Notes: a model not told the origin generated them from the letters alone. A stretch of DNA of 33,836 bases from Rickettsiales bacterium (GCA_947424985.1 CANDYN010000002.1:1-33836); one strand, 5' to 3'. Numbered from the stretch's first letter, positions 6,358 through 12,944 are shown. Program-made: numbers and translations.

Positions 6358-8212
6358 GAAATAAAGGAAACCAATTCTCCAAAACCCTCCCAATCTCATA
6401 ATAAAAAACCTCATATCCAAAGTGAGATAAAATGGACTCAGCGTGAAACTGAAAAGAAGAAAAGTTCTCCCCACGAAGTGCAATTATCTCATCAGTCTTG
6501 AGTCTACAAACCGAAAGTTTGTTTTTTTTTGCAATTTCTTCATCATACCTTGCAATAAAAGTATTATAAAACCCAAGTTTTCTAACACCTAGATCAAATA
6601 AATCAATCTCAAGTTGAACCCCCTGCATGTTAAACGAAGCTTTTTTTAACTCAAAACCAAGAGCTTGCGAAATAATTTGATGCCCAAGGCAAACACCGAT
6701 AAATTTTTGCTTGGTTTTCAAAATTTCAGATAAAACTTCATGATTAAACACTATTTTCTTCTCATTCGAAGATGGGTCTCCCGGTCCGGGTCCCAAAATT
6801 ACCAAATCACAATCCGATAAAACCTCATACTTGTCGTATTTTCTATACGAAATAATCTTTACATCACATCCCATTTGTGATAAAATATGAAAAATCATCC
6901 AAGTAAAACTATCCTCATTATCCAAAATATTTACTTTTATTCTGGATACGCGATTAAATTTTAAAAATATCTTTGGAGTCGCGAAATGTAACCAAAAATC
7001 AGATAACTCCCGATTTCGCTCACTCAATTTTTTCAATAAATGCGAGTCGTTTTTAAGTTGAGATAAAACTTCATATCTCTCAGTAAAATTACCCAAAATT
7101 GCCCTCAAAACACCAGCCTCCTTCGCCTTTATTTCAAGTAATTCATCAAGTGGATTCGATAAAGAAACAATCGTAGCTCCCGATTGGATCTCAAATTTTC
7201 CATCCTTTTGAATGTGTAAAGTGCGAATTGTTGTTACCCCGTCAAGGCTTTCGTGGTTTTTGCTATCGAGTAAAAATAACGATCCACAATAATATTTACG
7301 AGATGATTTTTCATATTTTTTAATTATACGACAAGCGTTCTCAAACGGTCCACCAACAAGCGAAGGTGCATGCATACTTGCTTTTACAACAAAATTAGCC
7401 TCGTGCTTACTCTCTCCCGTTAAAATATATTCAGTATGAATCACTCTTGACATTTCTTTCAAAAATGGACCAAAAACTCTCCCTCCGTCTTTACATATAT
7501 GCGCCATCATTTTAAGCTCCTCGTCAACAACCATGAAAAGCTCATTTTGCTCTTTTTTGTTATCCAAAAACCCCAGCAATCCCGCCTTATCCTCAGCAAA
7601 ACTTCCTTTCTTCCGGTACGTTCCCTTGACCGGATTCATAGAAACCGTTTCACCCTTAATATTTAAATACATCTCAGGCGTTGCACCTATGAAAAATTCA
7701 TTCCCCGTAAAAATGCAATATGCCCAATAATATCCATATTCCTCTTTAATTATGTTTTTAAAAATTGACAAAGCGATATCAAGCGAAAAACCCTCAATCT
7801 CACCAAACGTCTTGCGGGAAATTACAAAATTACTACCTTCGCCTTCCTTGATTTCATTTTTAACAACTCTTCCAACAATTTCACAAAATTCCTCGTCACT
7901 ATATTCATATTCAAGACTTCCATCTTTAATTCTAGCTTCATGCTTACCACATATTTCAAAGAACTCATCAAAGCCAAATTTTTTCTCAACTTCAATATCA
8001 AGTGCAATGATTTTCTCGCTTCCATGTGCCTCAAACCCCAACTCGCGCATTTGACAAAATGGTATAATATTAAGAAGCTTTCCACCTTGTTTTGCGTGAT
8101 ATGAAAAAATCTCATCAATTGTCTCAAAGTTCATGATATTTCCCTCAAAAAACTCAAGATAATCCCTCCCGGCTCTTGAAATTAACGCAAAAGGCTTGTC
8201 TTTTTTGATCAT
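6305..8212 (-). CDS. PhzE-like chorismate aminating enzyme (TrpE-type plus glutamine amidotransferase fusion)
   Basis: A 635-residue fusion from ATG 8212 (MIKKDKPFALISRAG). An in-frame TTG at 8278 would add a hydrophobic stretch that overlaps the promoter, so it is rejected. The first ~420 residues are a chorismate-binding domain with FIGATPEMYL, MNPVKGTYR, VVDEELKMMAHICKDGGRV, GPFLKEMSRVIHTEY and GGPFENACRIIKKYE. These phrases recall PhzE (2-amino-2-deoxyisochorismate synthase) more than ordinary TrpE. After a linker comes a class I glutamine amidotransferase: ILGPGPGDPS, the nucleophile in GVCLGHQ (about residue 505) and the His/Glu pair in FHAES. Both halves look catalytically complete. 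No other phenazine or tryptophan gene is in the window, so the product (ADIC or anthranilate) is uncertain. The last ~18 residues (PSPLPSPSGEGVRNKM) are encoded by a palindromic repeat. Confidence 0.85.
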   Translation of the reverse strand: MIKKDKPFALISRAGRDYLEFFEGNIMNFETIDEIFSYHAKQGGKLLNIIPFCQMRELGFEAHGSEKIIALDIEVEKKFGFDEFFEICGKHEARIKDGSLEYEYSDEEFCEIVGRVVKNEIKEGEGSNFVISRKTFGEIEGFSLDIALSIFKNIIKEEYGYYWAYCIFTGNEFFIGATPEMYLNIKGETVSMNPVKGTYRKKGSFAEDKAGLLGFLDNKKEQNELFMVVDEELKMMAHICKDGGRVFGPFLKEMSRVIHTEYILTGESKHEANFVVKASMHAPSLVGGPFENACRIIKKYEKSSRKYYCGSLFLLDSKNHESLDGVTTIRTLHIQKDGKFEIQSGATIVSLSNPLDELLEIKAKEAGVLRAILGNFTERYEVLSQLKNDSHLLKKLSERNRELSDFWLHFATPKIFLKFNRVSRIKVNILDNEDSFTWMIFHILSQMGCDVKIISYRKYDKYEVLSDCDLVILGPGPGDPSSNEKKIVFNHEVLSEILKTKQKFIGVCLGHQIISQALGFELKKASFNMQGVQLEIDLFDLGVRKLGFYNTFIARYDEEIAKKNKLSVCRLKTDEIIALRGENFSSFQFHAESILSHFGYEVFYYEIGRVLENWFPLFLPSPLPSPSGEGVRNKM

Positions 8213-8234
8213 TTTTATAAGGATGAATATCCAA

Positions 8235-8301
8235 ATAAAGAGTAATATATTCAAAAAAGTCAAGATTTTTCCTTGCAAAAAAATATTTTATATTCTAAAT
8301 T
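8235..8301. promoter_or_regulatory. divergent promoters of phzE-like and prs-like genes
   Basis: On the minus strand TTGACT (8258-8263) and CTTTAT (8235-8240) have a 17-base spacer and lead to ATG 8212. On the plus strand TTGCAA (8273-8278) and TAAATT (8296-8301) have a 17-base spacer and lead to ATG 8321. The two -35 boxes are only nine bases apart, so the genes may be jointly regulated. The placement also argues against the upstream TTG starts of both genes. Confidence 0.5.
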
Positions 8302-8320
8302 AAATTGCGTATTATGCAAC

Positions 8321-9160
8321 ATGAGCAAACTCTCAATAAATCTTGATTATAACGGCGAAATCCCAAGAGATTATCGAGAAATAAACGGTAAAATGAAAAA
8401 TTTTCCCTCAGGCGAATTTGAATTTTCGATAAACGAAGATATCGCGAAAAGCGACGTCAAAGTCTTTCAAACCTTTAAACTCGGAGAATTTAATAATCAA
8501 ATTATAAAACTACTAATTACTTGCGACGTTCTAAAGCGAAACAATGCAAAATCCGTAACACTTTATGCGCCGTTTTTACCCTATTTCAGACAAGATAAAA
8601 TAGATGAAACCAAAACCTCGCTAGGCTCAAATCTACTTGTAGACCTGCTTTCTTATGCAAAAATCGATAAAATAATAACCTACGATCTACATATTACCCA
8701 TATTGAAAAATTTTTTACTAAAAATATTGAACATAAAAGCATGATTCCGCAGTTTTTAACGGATATAAAGTCAAAATTCAAAGATGATGAAATAACTATC
8801 GTGTTTCCGGACTCAGGATCAGCCCTGAGATTTAAAGATTTCATAAAAGACTTAAATCTCAAGTTCGTAATAATAAATAAAGAACGCAAAGATGATAAAA
8901 TAACAATGGAAATAAATGATTCAGTTCTTGGACAAAAGTGCGTAATACTTGACGATATAATCGACGGAGGAGGGACGATGATTGAAGCCGCGAATTTATT
9001 AAAAAACCAAGGCGCAAATGAGATTTTTGCCTATGCCGCGCATGGGATTTTTTCAAACTCTGCCCAAGAAAAACTCGAAAAATCAAATATTTCAGAAATC
9101 GTAGTGAGTAATTCACTTGATGTTAAAAGCTCCGGAAAGATACGGGTTATAAATATTTAA
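8321..9160 (+). CDS. ribose-phosphate pyrophosphokinase-like protein, short and divergent
   Basis: A 279-residue protein from ATG 8321 (MSKLSINLDYN). Bacterial PRPP synthetases are usually about 310-320 residues. Family features are FPSGEFEF (the usual F.DGE region near the N-terminus), YAPFLPYFRQDKIDE (usual PYxxYARQDR), ITYDLHITHIEKFF (usual DLHxxQIxGFF), the PDSGS segment and the PRPP-binding loop CVILDDIIDGGGT (about 206-218). The enzyme makes PRPP from ribose 5-phosphate and ATP for nucleotide, histidine and tryptophan synthesis. The PDSGSALRF segment replaces the usual PDxGxxxRA. The divergence suggests either a fast-evolving Prs or a specialised paralogue. It is divergently paired with the PhzE-like gene. 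Confidence 0.8.
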   Translation: MSKLSINLDYNGEIPRDYREINGKMKNFPSGEFEFSINEDIAKSDVKVFQTFKLGEFNNQIIKLLITCDVLKRNNAKSVTLYAPFLPYFRQDKIDETKTSLGSNLLVDLLSYAKIDKIITYDLHITHIEKFFTKNIEHKSMIPQFLTDIKSKFKDDEITIVFPDSGSALRFKDFIKDLNLKFVIINKERKDDKITMEINDSVLGQKCVILDDIIDGGGTMIEAANLLKNQGANEIFAYAAHGIFSNSAQEKLEKSNISEIVVSNSLDVKSSGKIRVINI

Positions 9161-9204
9161 TGATTGATAAGGAGGAAGCGAGTCATTGGAATAAATAAAA
9201 CACA

Positions 9205-9233
9205 AATCCCCACCTTCTCCCTTTGAAGAGGAA
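9205..9233. repeat. degenerate CCCTCTCC-type repeat after the prs-like gene
   Basis: The ATCCCCACCTTCTCCCTTTG segment, continuing AAGAGGAA, can form a short hairpin (CTTC/GAAG). It resembles one arm of the 6264-6357 repeat. The 9161-9237 gap contains nothing else recognised. Confidence 0.3.
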
Positions 9234-9237
9234 ATGC

Positions 9238-9447
9238 TTACTCTCCAACCATCCTATCAAATACATCATCACTTACTAAAGTTTCTTTTATCGCACCATG
9301 ATTTTTTTCAATGCCTGCTGCCTCTCCAACTCTTTCCATAAAATAAATTATTTTATCTCTGAGTTCAAGATTGGTAATACTTTCAAAAGCCATATTTAAT
9401 TGCTTTAATTGAATTTCAGCTCTCTGAGCCAGTTGTTTTTGTGTCAT
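9238..9447 (-). CDS. cassette small protein, copy A
   Basis: A 69-residue soluble helical protein of unknown family, the last of four minus-strand copies. The family core is FESIT(N/D)LELRDKIIYFMERVGEAAGI, followed by NHGAIKETLVSDDVFDRMVG. There is no signal peptide, membrane segment or cysteine. Reading frame and length are kept across all six copies, while many third positions differ (for example in the codons for GEAAGI). That is evidence of real, selected protein. Translation starts at ATG 9447, about 30 bases after the structured RNA element (9478-9641), with no Shine-Dalgarno. Function is unknown; a partner of the RNA encoded in the same transcript is an inference from linkage only. Confidence 0.75.
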   Translation of the reverse strand: MTQKQLAQRAEIQLKQLNMAFESITNLELRDKIIYFMERVGEAAGIEKNHGAIKETLVSDDVFDRMVGE

Positions 9448-9477
9448 AAATAAACCAAATAATTAATAAAAAATACT

Positions 9478-9641
9478 TGGTGCCAGGAGTTTAGCAACAC
9501 CTTAAAACCCAGTGCTTACCCTATTCGATATCAGAGATACCTTATTCAGATAAACTCCTGACGTGCAGGAGTCCTTTGTACGATTGAAGCTCGGACAAAA
9601 TATAACTGATTTCAAAGTGTTGCTAAGCACTGTCAACCATT
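9478..9641 (-). ncRNA. cassette structured RNA, copy A
   Basis: A predicted transcript from a promoter with TTGACT (9670-9675) and TACACT (9648-9653). It folds with a closing helix TTAGCAACAC (RNA 5' side, 9617-9626) to GTGTTGCTAA (9491-9500). Inside are the invariant core TTGTCCGARCTTCAATCGTA and the hairpin ACTCCTG-CACGT-CAGGAGT. The 3' end reads AACTCCTGGCACCA. The promoter is a little weaker than in other copies. The small ORF follows. Confidence 0.75.
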
Positions 9642-9696
9642 ACAACTAGTGTATATGTAATTTCATAAAAGTCAATTATAAAATAATTTGTAAAGT

Positions 9697-9906
9697 TTAT
9701 TTAGCAAATAACCTCTTAAACACCTCCTCACTTCTTAGAGTGTCAGCAATAGCACCATGATTTCTTTTAATACCCGCTGCTTCACCAACTCTTTCCATAA
9801 AATAAATTATTTTATCTCTAAGCTCTAAATCGGTAATTGACTCAAAAGCCATGCTAAGATGTTTTAATTGAATTTCAGCTCTGTGAGCCAATTGTTTTTG
9901 TGTCAT
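9697..9906 (-). CDS. cassette small protein, copy B (divergent C-terminus)
   Basis: A 69-residue paralogue. The middle matches the family (FESITDLELRDKIIYFMERV), but the end diverges: ADTLRSEEVFKRLFAK in place of KETLVSDDVFDRMVGE. The changes are conservative in character (acidic pair kept, hydrophobic spacing kept), as expected for a folded helical segment under selection rather than decay. It is preceded by its own promoter and structured RNA (9938-10104). The spacing to copy A's promoter is about 20 bases with no terminator hairpin visible, so readthrough into copy A is likely. Function is unknown. Confidence 0.75.
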   Translation of the reverse strand: MTQKQLAHRAEIQLKHLSMAFESITDLELRDKIIYFMERVGEAAGIKRNHGAIADTLRSEEVFKRLFAK

Positions 9907-9937
9907 AAATAAACCAAATAATTAATAAAAAACTACT

Positions 9938-10104
9938 TGGTGTCAGGAGTTGAACACACCGAAAACCTAGTGCTCATCCTATTAATGCCTTATTAGGAGC
10001 ATCTTATTCAGATGAACTCCTGACTTACAGGAGTCCTTTGTACGATTGAAGTTCGGACAAATATATATAACCGGCATTCTGTGTGTTCAGCACCATCAAC
10101 CAAT
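9938..10104 (-). ncRNA. cassette structured RNA, copy B
   Basis: The promoter is TTGACT (10134-10139) and TATATT (10111-10116) with a 17-base spacer. The closing helix pairs TGAACACAC (10081-10089) with GTGTGTTCA (9951-9959). The hairpin is ACTCCTG-TAAGT-CAGGAGT and the 3' competitor AACTCCTGAC can pair with GTCAGGAGTT over 10 bp. The closing helix differs in sequence from the other copies but stays fully paired. Confidence 0.8.
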
Positions 10105-10160
10105 GTGGACAATATATACGATAATTTTATAAAAGTCAAGGGTTCTTTGTTGCTCAATCA

Positions 10161-10382
10161 TTATCGTATCTTTCCAACCATCCTATCAAACACATCATCA
10201 CTAACCAATGTTTTTTTTATCGCACTATGATTTCTTTCAATACCTGCTGCTTCCCCTACTCTTTCCATAAAATATATAACCCTATCTCTAAGTTCAAGAT
10301 CAGTAATTGATTCAAAATGCATACTTAAATGCTTTAATTGAGTTCTAGCTCTTTGAGCTAATTGTTTGTGTGTAAAAGTCAT
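10161..10382 (-). CDS. cassette small protein, copy C
   Basis: A 73-residue paralogue starting MTFTHKQLAQRARTQ, with FESITDLELRDRVIYFMERV and a longer basic end (MVGKIR). Lys-to-Arg and Ile-to-Val replacements in the core are conservative. The start ATG 10382 is preceded by TATTTGGTTTATTT, with no Shine-Dalgarno. The leader just before can pair CCAAGTA with TATTTGG, which would place the start region beside a small hairpin. The next promoter (copy B) begins about 20 bases after the stop. Function is unknown. Confidence 0.75.
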   Translation of the reverse strand: MTFTHKQLAQRARTQLKHLSMHFESITDLELRDRVIYFMERVGEAAGIERNHSAIKKTLVSDDVFDRMVGKIR

Positions 10383-10412
10383 AAATAAACCAAATAATTA
10401 ATAAAAACTACT

Positions 10413-10576
10413 TGGTGTCAGGAGTTTAGATACACTCAAAAATCCAGTGCTCATCCTATTGAATGCCCAAGAGCATCTTATTCAGATGAACTCCTGACAT
10501 AACAGGAGTCCTTTGTACGACTGAAGTTCGGACAAATATAACTGATTTTTGAGTGTATCTAGCACCGTCAACCAAT
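10413..10576 (-). ncRNA. cassette structured RNA, copy C
   Basis: The promoter is TTGACT (10605-10610) and TATATT (10583-10588) with a 16-base spacer. This copy has the longest closing helix: TAGATACACTCAAAAATCAG (10542-10561) pairs with CTGGATTTTTGAGTGTATCT plus A (10427-10447), about 20 bp with one bulge. The alternative helix TGTCAGGAGTT (10489-10499) to AACTCCTGACA (10416-10426) is a perfect 11 bp. Confidence 0.82.
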
Positions 10577-10634
10577 GTGGATAATATATACGATACTTTA
10601 TAAAAGTCAAGAGTTCCTTGTTGTTCAATCATTA

Positions 10635-10850
10635 TCACTCTCCAACCATCCTATCAAATACATCATCACTAACCAATGTTTCTTTTATCGCACCATGATT
10701 TTTTTCAATTCCAGCAAACTCTCCCACTCTTTCCATAAAATAAACTATTTTATCTCTAAGTTCGAGATTAGTGATACTTTCAAAAGCCATGTTAAGATGT
10801 CTTGATTGAGTATCAGCTCTGTGAGCTAATTGTTTTTGTGTAAAAGTCAT
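10635..10850 (-). CDS. cassette small protein, copy D
   Basis: A 71-residue paralogue starting MTFTQKQLAHRADTQSRHL, almost the same as plus-strand copy E in this region. That suggests D and E are the most recently duplicated pair, in inverted orientation. One difference is GEFAGI for GEAAGI. It is the first of the four minus-strand cassettes and lies closest to the secreted Cys-rich genes. Its own promoter and RNA precede it. Function is unknown. Confidence 0.75.
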   Translation of the reverse strand: MTFTQKQLAHRADTQSRHLNMAFESITNLELRDKIVYFMERVGEFAGIEKNHGAIKETLVSDDVFDRMVGE

Positions 10851-10884
10851 AAATAAACCAAATAATTATAAATAAAAAATTACT

Positions 10885-11048
10885 TGGTGTCAGGAGGCTA
10901 GAAACACCGAAAGTCTAGTGCTTATCCTATTGAATGCTTTAGGGCATCTTATTCAGATAAACTCCTGACTTACAGGAGTCCTTTGTACGATTGAAGTTCG
11001 GACAAAAATATAACTGACATTTAGTGTTTCTAGGCACCATCAACCAAT
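10885..11048 (-). ncRNA. cassette structured RNA, copy D
   Basis: The promoter is TTGACT (11078-11083) and TATATT (11055-11060) with a 17-base spacer. The closing helix pairs CTAGAAACAC with GTGTTTCTAG (10 bp). The hairpin is ACTCCTG-TAAGT-CAGGAGT. Just before the ORF, CCAAGTAATT and AATTATTTGG can pair over 10 bp with one G-U. Upstream of the promoter lies a ~48-bp block shared with copy E (see the repeat entry). Confidence 0.8.
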
Positions 11049-11077
11049 GTGGATAATATATACGATCACTTTATAAA

Positions 11078-11125
11078 AGTCAATTATAAAATAATTAGGG
11101 AAAAGATAGTAATTTTAATATCGTA
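11078..11125. repeat. upstream block shared by cassettes D and E (left copy)
   Basis: From the -35 box outward, 48 bases including AATTATAAAATAATT and GGGAAAAGATAGTAATTT are nearly identical to the reverse complement of about 12395-12442. The two copies are inverted. They mark the outer edge of the duplicated unit or a remnant of the gene into which it inserted. Confidence 0.75.
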
Positions 11126-11149
11126 AGAGAAGAAGGTGCTGTAAATACC

Positions 11150-11515
11150 TTACTTATTAGCAGCCGCTTTCTTTGCTTCGTCAATTTTGTGCATGCAATC
11201 AATCGCAAGCTTTGGACTCCCAACATATTGCTTACAATCCTTATATCCTCCAATTTTATCCGCAAATCTTTTGCACTCCGCGCGAACACCACTTGGGAAA
11301 ATACATCTCGCCCAAAGCTTAAAATCACCGGAAAAAGGACACGTTGTGTAGTCAGAAGGTGAACAGTAATTAAGACCGTGTTGCATAACCTGACCCTTAA
11401 TTGTGGCCTGATTTACAATCGCCTGAGCCTGAACAGTGTTTGCGTTTGAAATAACGGCAGCAAAAGCGTTTGATGAAAACAGAACAACTACTAAAAATAA
11501 AATAATCTTTTTCAT
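11150..11515 (-). CDS. small secreted six-cysteine protein (121 aa)
   Basis: A 121-residue protein with signal peptide MKKIILFLVVVLFSSNAFA, nearly identical to that of the gene just upstream (11534-11785). The mature region is unlike its neighbours but also has six cysteines (NYC, TTC, ARC, AEC, KDC, IDC), which suits three disulfides in the periplasm or outside. It ends in a Lys/Ala-rich helix. Only 18 bases separate it from the upstream gene and no promoter is seen between, so cotranscription is likely. Gene duplication followed by mature-domain replacement or fast divergence would explain the shared signal peptide. I do not recognise the family. Confidence 0.75.
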   Translation of the reverse strand: MKKIILFLVVVLFSSNAFAAVISNANTVQAQAIVNQATIKGQVMQHGLNYCSPSDYTTCPFSGDFKLWARCIFPSGVRAECKRFADKIGGYKDCKQYVGSPKLAIDCMHKIDEAKKAAANK

Positions 11516-11533
11516 AAACTTATAATTTAATTT

Positions 11534-11785
11534 TTAATTCCTTTGTGTAATCTCATCAACACACTCCAATGTCTGTTTTTCATTGTCATACTTCTGACAA
11601 GCGGGATACTGTAAAACAAGCTGTCCATATTTTTGGCAATAAGAGCTGACATCCGCATTTGTCGCAACGCACTGAAGATAGTTTGAAGATGATCCACATA
11701 TTCTATCGTCAGCCTCTGAACAATTGGCAGCAAAAGCGTTTGATGAAAACAAAACAAATACCGAAAATAAAATAATCTTTTTCAT
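11534..11785 (-). CDS. small secreted six-cysteine protein, paralogue 1
   Basis: An 83-residue protein with a clear signal peptide (MKKIILFSVFVLFSSNAFA). The mature ~63 residues share a pattern with the gene at 11871-12125: C...DD.ICGSSS.Y..C......S..C..YG.LVL.YP.C...DNE..TL.C. Six cysteines are at matching positions. Its promoter is TTGACT (11830-11835) with TATCTT (11808-11813). The 121-aa gene follows in the same orientation. Small exported disulfide-rich proteins can be toxins, inhibitors or envelope factors; the sequence does not say which. Confidence 0.78.
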   Translation of the reverse strand: MKKIILFSVFVLFSSNAFAANCSEADDRICGSSSNYLQCVATNADVSSYCQKYGQLVLQYPACQKYDNEKQTLECVDEITQRN

Positions 11786-11870
11786 AAATAAAATAATACG
11801 ATTTCAAAAGATAAGTGTAAATTCAATAAAAGTCAATTATTTTTTTATTATGACTTTTTTAAAACCAACA

Positions 11871-12125
11871 TTAACCTCTTCGTATAGCCTCAATGCAATT
11901 TAATGTATCGAATTCATTGTCGTGTATTTTACACTCCGGATATGTTAAAACAAGAAGCCCGTACGTCTTACAGTCAAAACTAACGCGTATATTATCCACA
12001 ATACAATCAATATAGCTTGAAGATGGTCCACAAATGTCATCGTCTTCCGGTAAACAATTGTTAGCCAAAGCGTTTGATGATAAAACCAGAATGGCAATAA
12101 AAAATAACCCAACGCCCTTAAGCAC
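11871..12125 (-). CDS. small secreted six-cysteine protein, paralogue 2
   Basis: An 84-residue protein starting at GTG 12125 (no ATG is available upstream of the signal peptide LKGVGLFFIAILVLSSNALA). The mature part matches paralogue 1: DDDICGPSSSYIDC, then FDCKTYGLLVLTYPECK, then DNEFDTLNCIEAI. All six cysteines align. Promoter TTGACT (12167-12172) and TATTCT (12145-12150) have a 16-base spacer. The two paralogues diverge at roughly half of positions while keeping the Cys frame, a sign of selection on fold. Confidence 0.75.
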   Translation of the reverse strand: MLKGVGLFFIAILVLSSNALANNCLPEDDDICGPSSSYIDCIVDNIRVSFDCKTYGLLVLTYPECKIHDNEFDTLNCIEAIRRG

Positions 12126-12178
12126 AGCAAAAGAAAATTTTAAAAGAATAGTACAATTTTCGTAAGAGTCAAAAATAT

Positions 12179-12430
12179 TTACGCTTTTTCAGCCCAAATT
12201 TCATCTTGATTTCCGAGTCCATAAATTTGGCTAAAATTTTTTTGATTCATTCCAAAAGCCAAGAACCCATTATCAATACCGTTTCTACTATCAAGATATG
12301 CAAGTTCAGAGACATAATCAACTTCACCAAAGGCAGTTTTAAATGGCATAGTTATTGAACGATTTGTAAAATGCAGGTTGATTAAATCTCCTCCTGCGAT
12401 ATTGAAATTACTATCTTTTCCCCAATTATT
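12179..12430 (-). pseudogene. 3' fragment of an unrecognised gene, cut by cassette E
   Basis: An open frame without a start at its 5' end runs from just inside cassette E's upstream block to TAA at 12179. It reads NNWGKDSNFNIAGGDLINLH and onward to ...NQDEIWAEKA. An in-frame ATG at 12349 would give a 56-residue protein (MPFKTAFGEVDYVSELAYLD...). Composition is that of real coding sequence. Its 5' part appears to have been replaced by the promoter region of cassette E, so I interpret it as the tail of a disrupted gene. The family is not recognised. The first codons (GKDSNFNI) recur in the inverted block at 11078-11125. Confidence 0.55.
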
Positions 12431-12442
12431 TTATAATTGACT
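12395..12442. repeat. upstream block shared by cassettes D and E (right copy)
   Basis: This is the inverted partner of 11078-11125, including the -35 box of cassette E. Similarity fades beyond CGATATT on the side away from the cassette. Confidence 0.75.
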
Positions 12443-12471
12443 TTTATAAAATCATCGTATACATTGTTCAT

Positions 12472-12634
12472 ATTGGTTGACGGTGCGTAACAACACTGAG
12501 TGCCGGTTATATTATTTGTCCGAACTTCAATCGTACAAAGGACTCCTGCATGTCAGGAGTCTATCTGAATAGAGATACTATGTATTAAATAGGATAGGCA
12601 CTGGGTTTTCTGTGTTGTTACCCTCCTGACACCA
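12472..12634 (+). ncRNA. cassette structured RNA, copy E
   Basis: Promoter TTGACT (12437-12442) and TACATT (12460-12465) have a 17-base spacer. Closing helix: GTAACAACAC (12487-12496) with GTGTTGTTAC (12612-12621), 10 bp. Hairpin: GACTCCTG (12541-12548) with CAGGAGTC (12554-12561). Alternative helix: TGTCAGGAG (12551-12559) with CTCCTGACA (12623-12631). Second covarying hairpin: ATAC (12575-12578) with GTAT (12582-12585). The 3' end is CTCCTGACACCA. Confidence 0.8.
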
Positions 12635-12667
12635 TTTGGTTATTATTAATAATTATTTGGTTTTTTT

Positions 12668-12889
12668 ATGACTTTTACACAAAAACAATTGGCTCACAGA
12701 GCTAACACTCAATCAAGACATCTTAATATGGCTTTTGAATCAATTACCGATCTTGAACTTAGAGATAAAATAATTTATTTTATGGAAAGAGTTGGAGAGG
12801 CAGCAGGCATTGAAAAAAATCATGGTGCGATAAAAGAAACTTTAGTAAGTGATGATGTATTTGATAGGATGGTTGGAGAGGTACGATAA
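12668..12889 (+). CDS. cassette small protein, copy E
   Basis: A 73-residue paralogue (MTFTQKQLAHRANTQSRHL..., ending MVGEVR). It is close to minus-strand copy D, differing at a few residues. This is the first of two plus-strand cassettes; its RNA leader is at 12472-12634. The ATG follows TTTGGTTTTTTT with no Shine-Dalgarno. The promoter of cassette F starts 21 bases after the stop, with the same inter-cassette sequence (ATGATTGAGCAACAAAGAAC) found between minus-strand copies. Function is unknown. Confidence 0.75.
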   Translation: MTFTQKQLAHRANTQSRHLNMAFESITDLELRDKIIYFMERVGEAAGIEKNHGAIKETLVSDDVFDRMVGEVR

Positions 12890-12944
12890 TGATTGAGCAA
12901 CAAAGAACCCTTGACTTTTATAAAATCACGTGCATAATTATTTA

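Noticed and set aside
8213..8320. Upstream TTG starts for the phzE-like and prs-like genes
   Set aside because: They would place hydrophobic or irregular residues over the divergent promoters; the downstream ATGs match family N-termini.
9478..9641. tmRNA, 6S RNA, RNase P RNA or SRP RNA
   Set aside because: None of the diagnostic sequences (tag ORF with tRNA-like ends, RNase P AGGAAAGUCC core, SRP GGAAGCAGC loop) is present, and six copies would be unheard of.
9478..9641. Hammerhead ribozyme
   Set aside because: A CTGAATA segment is only superficially like CUGAUGA, and the GAAA partner and three-way junction are missing.
12179..12349. Intact 56-residue gene
   Set aside because: The coding-like frame continues upstream of its ATG to the cassette edge without a start, which fits a truncated gene better.
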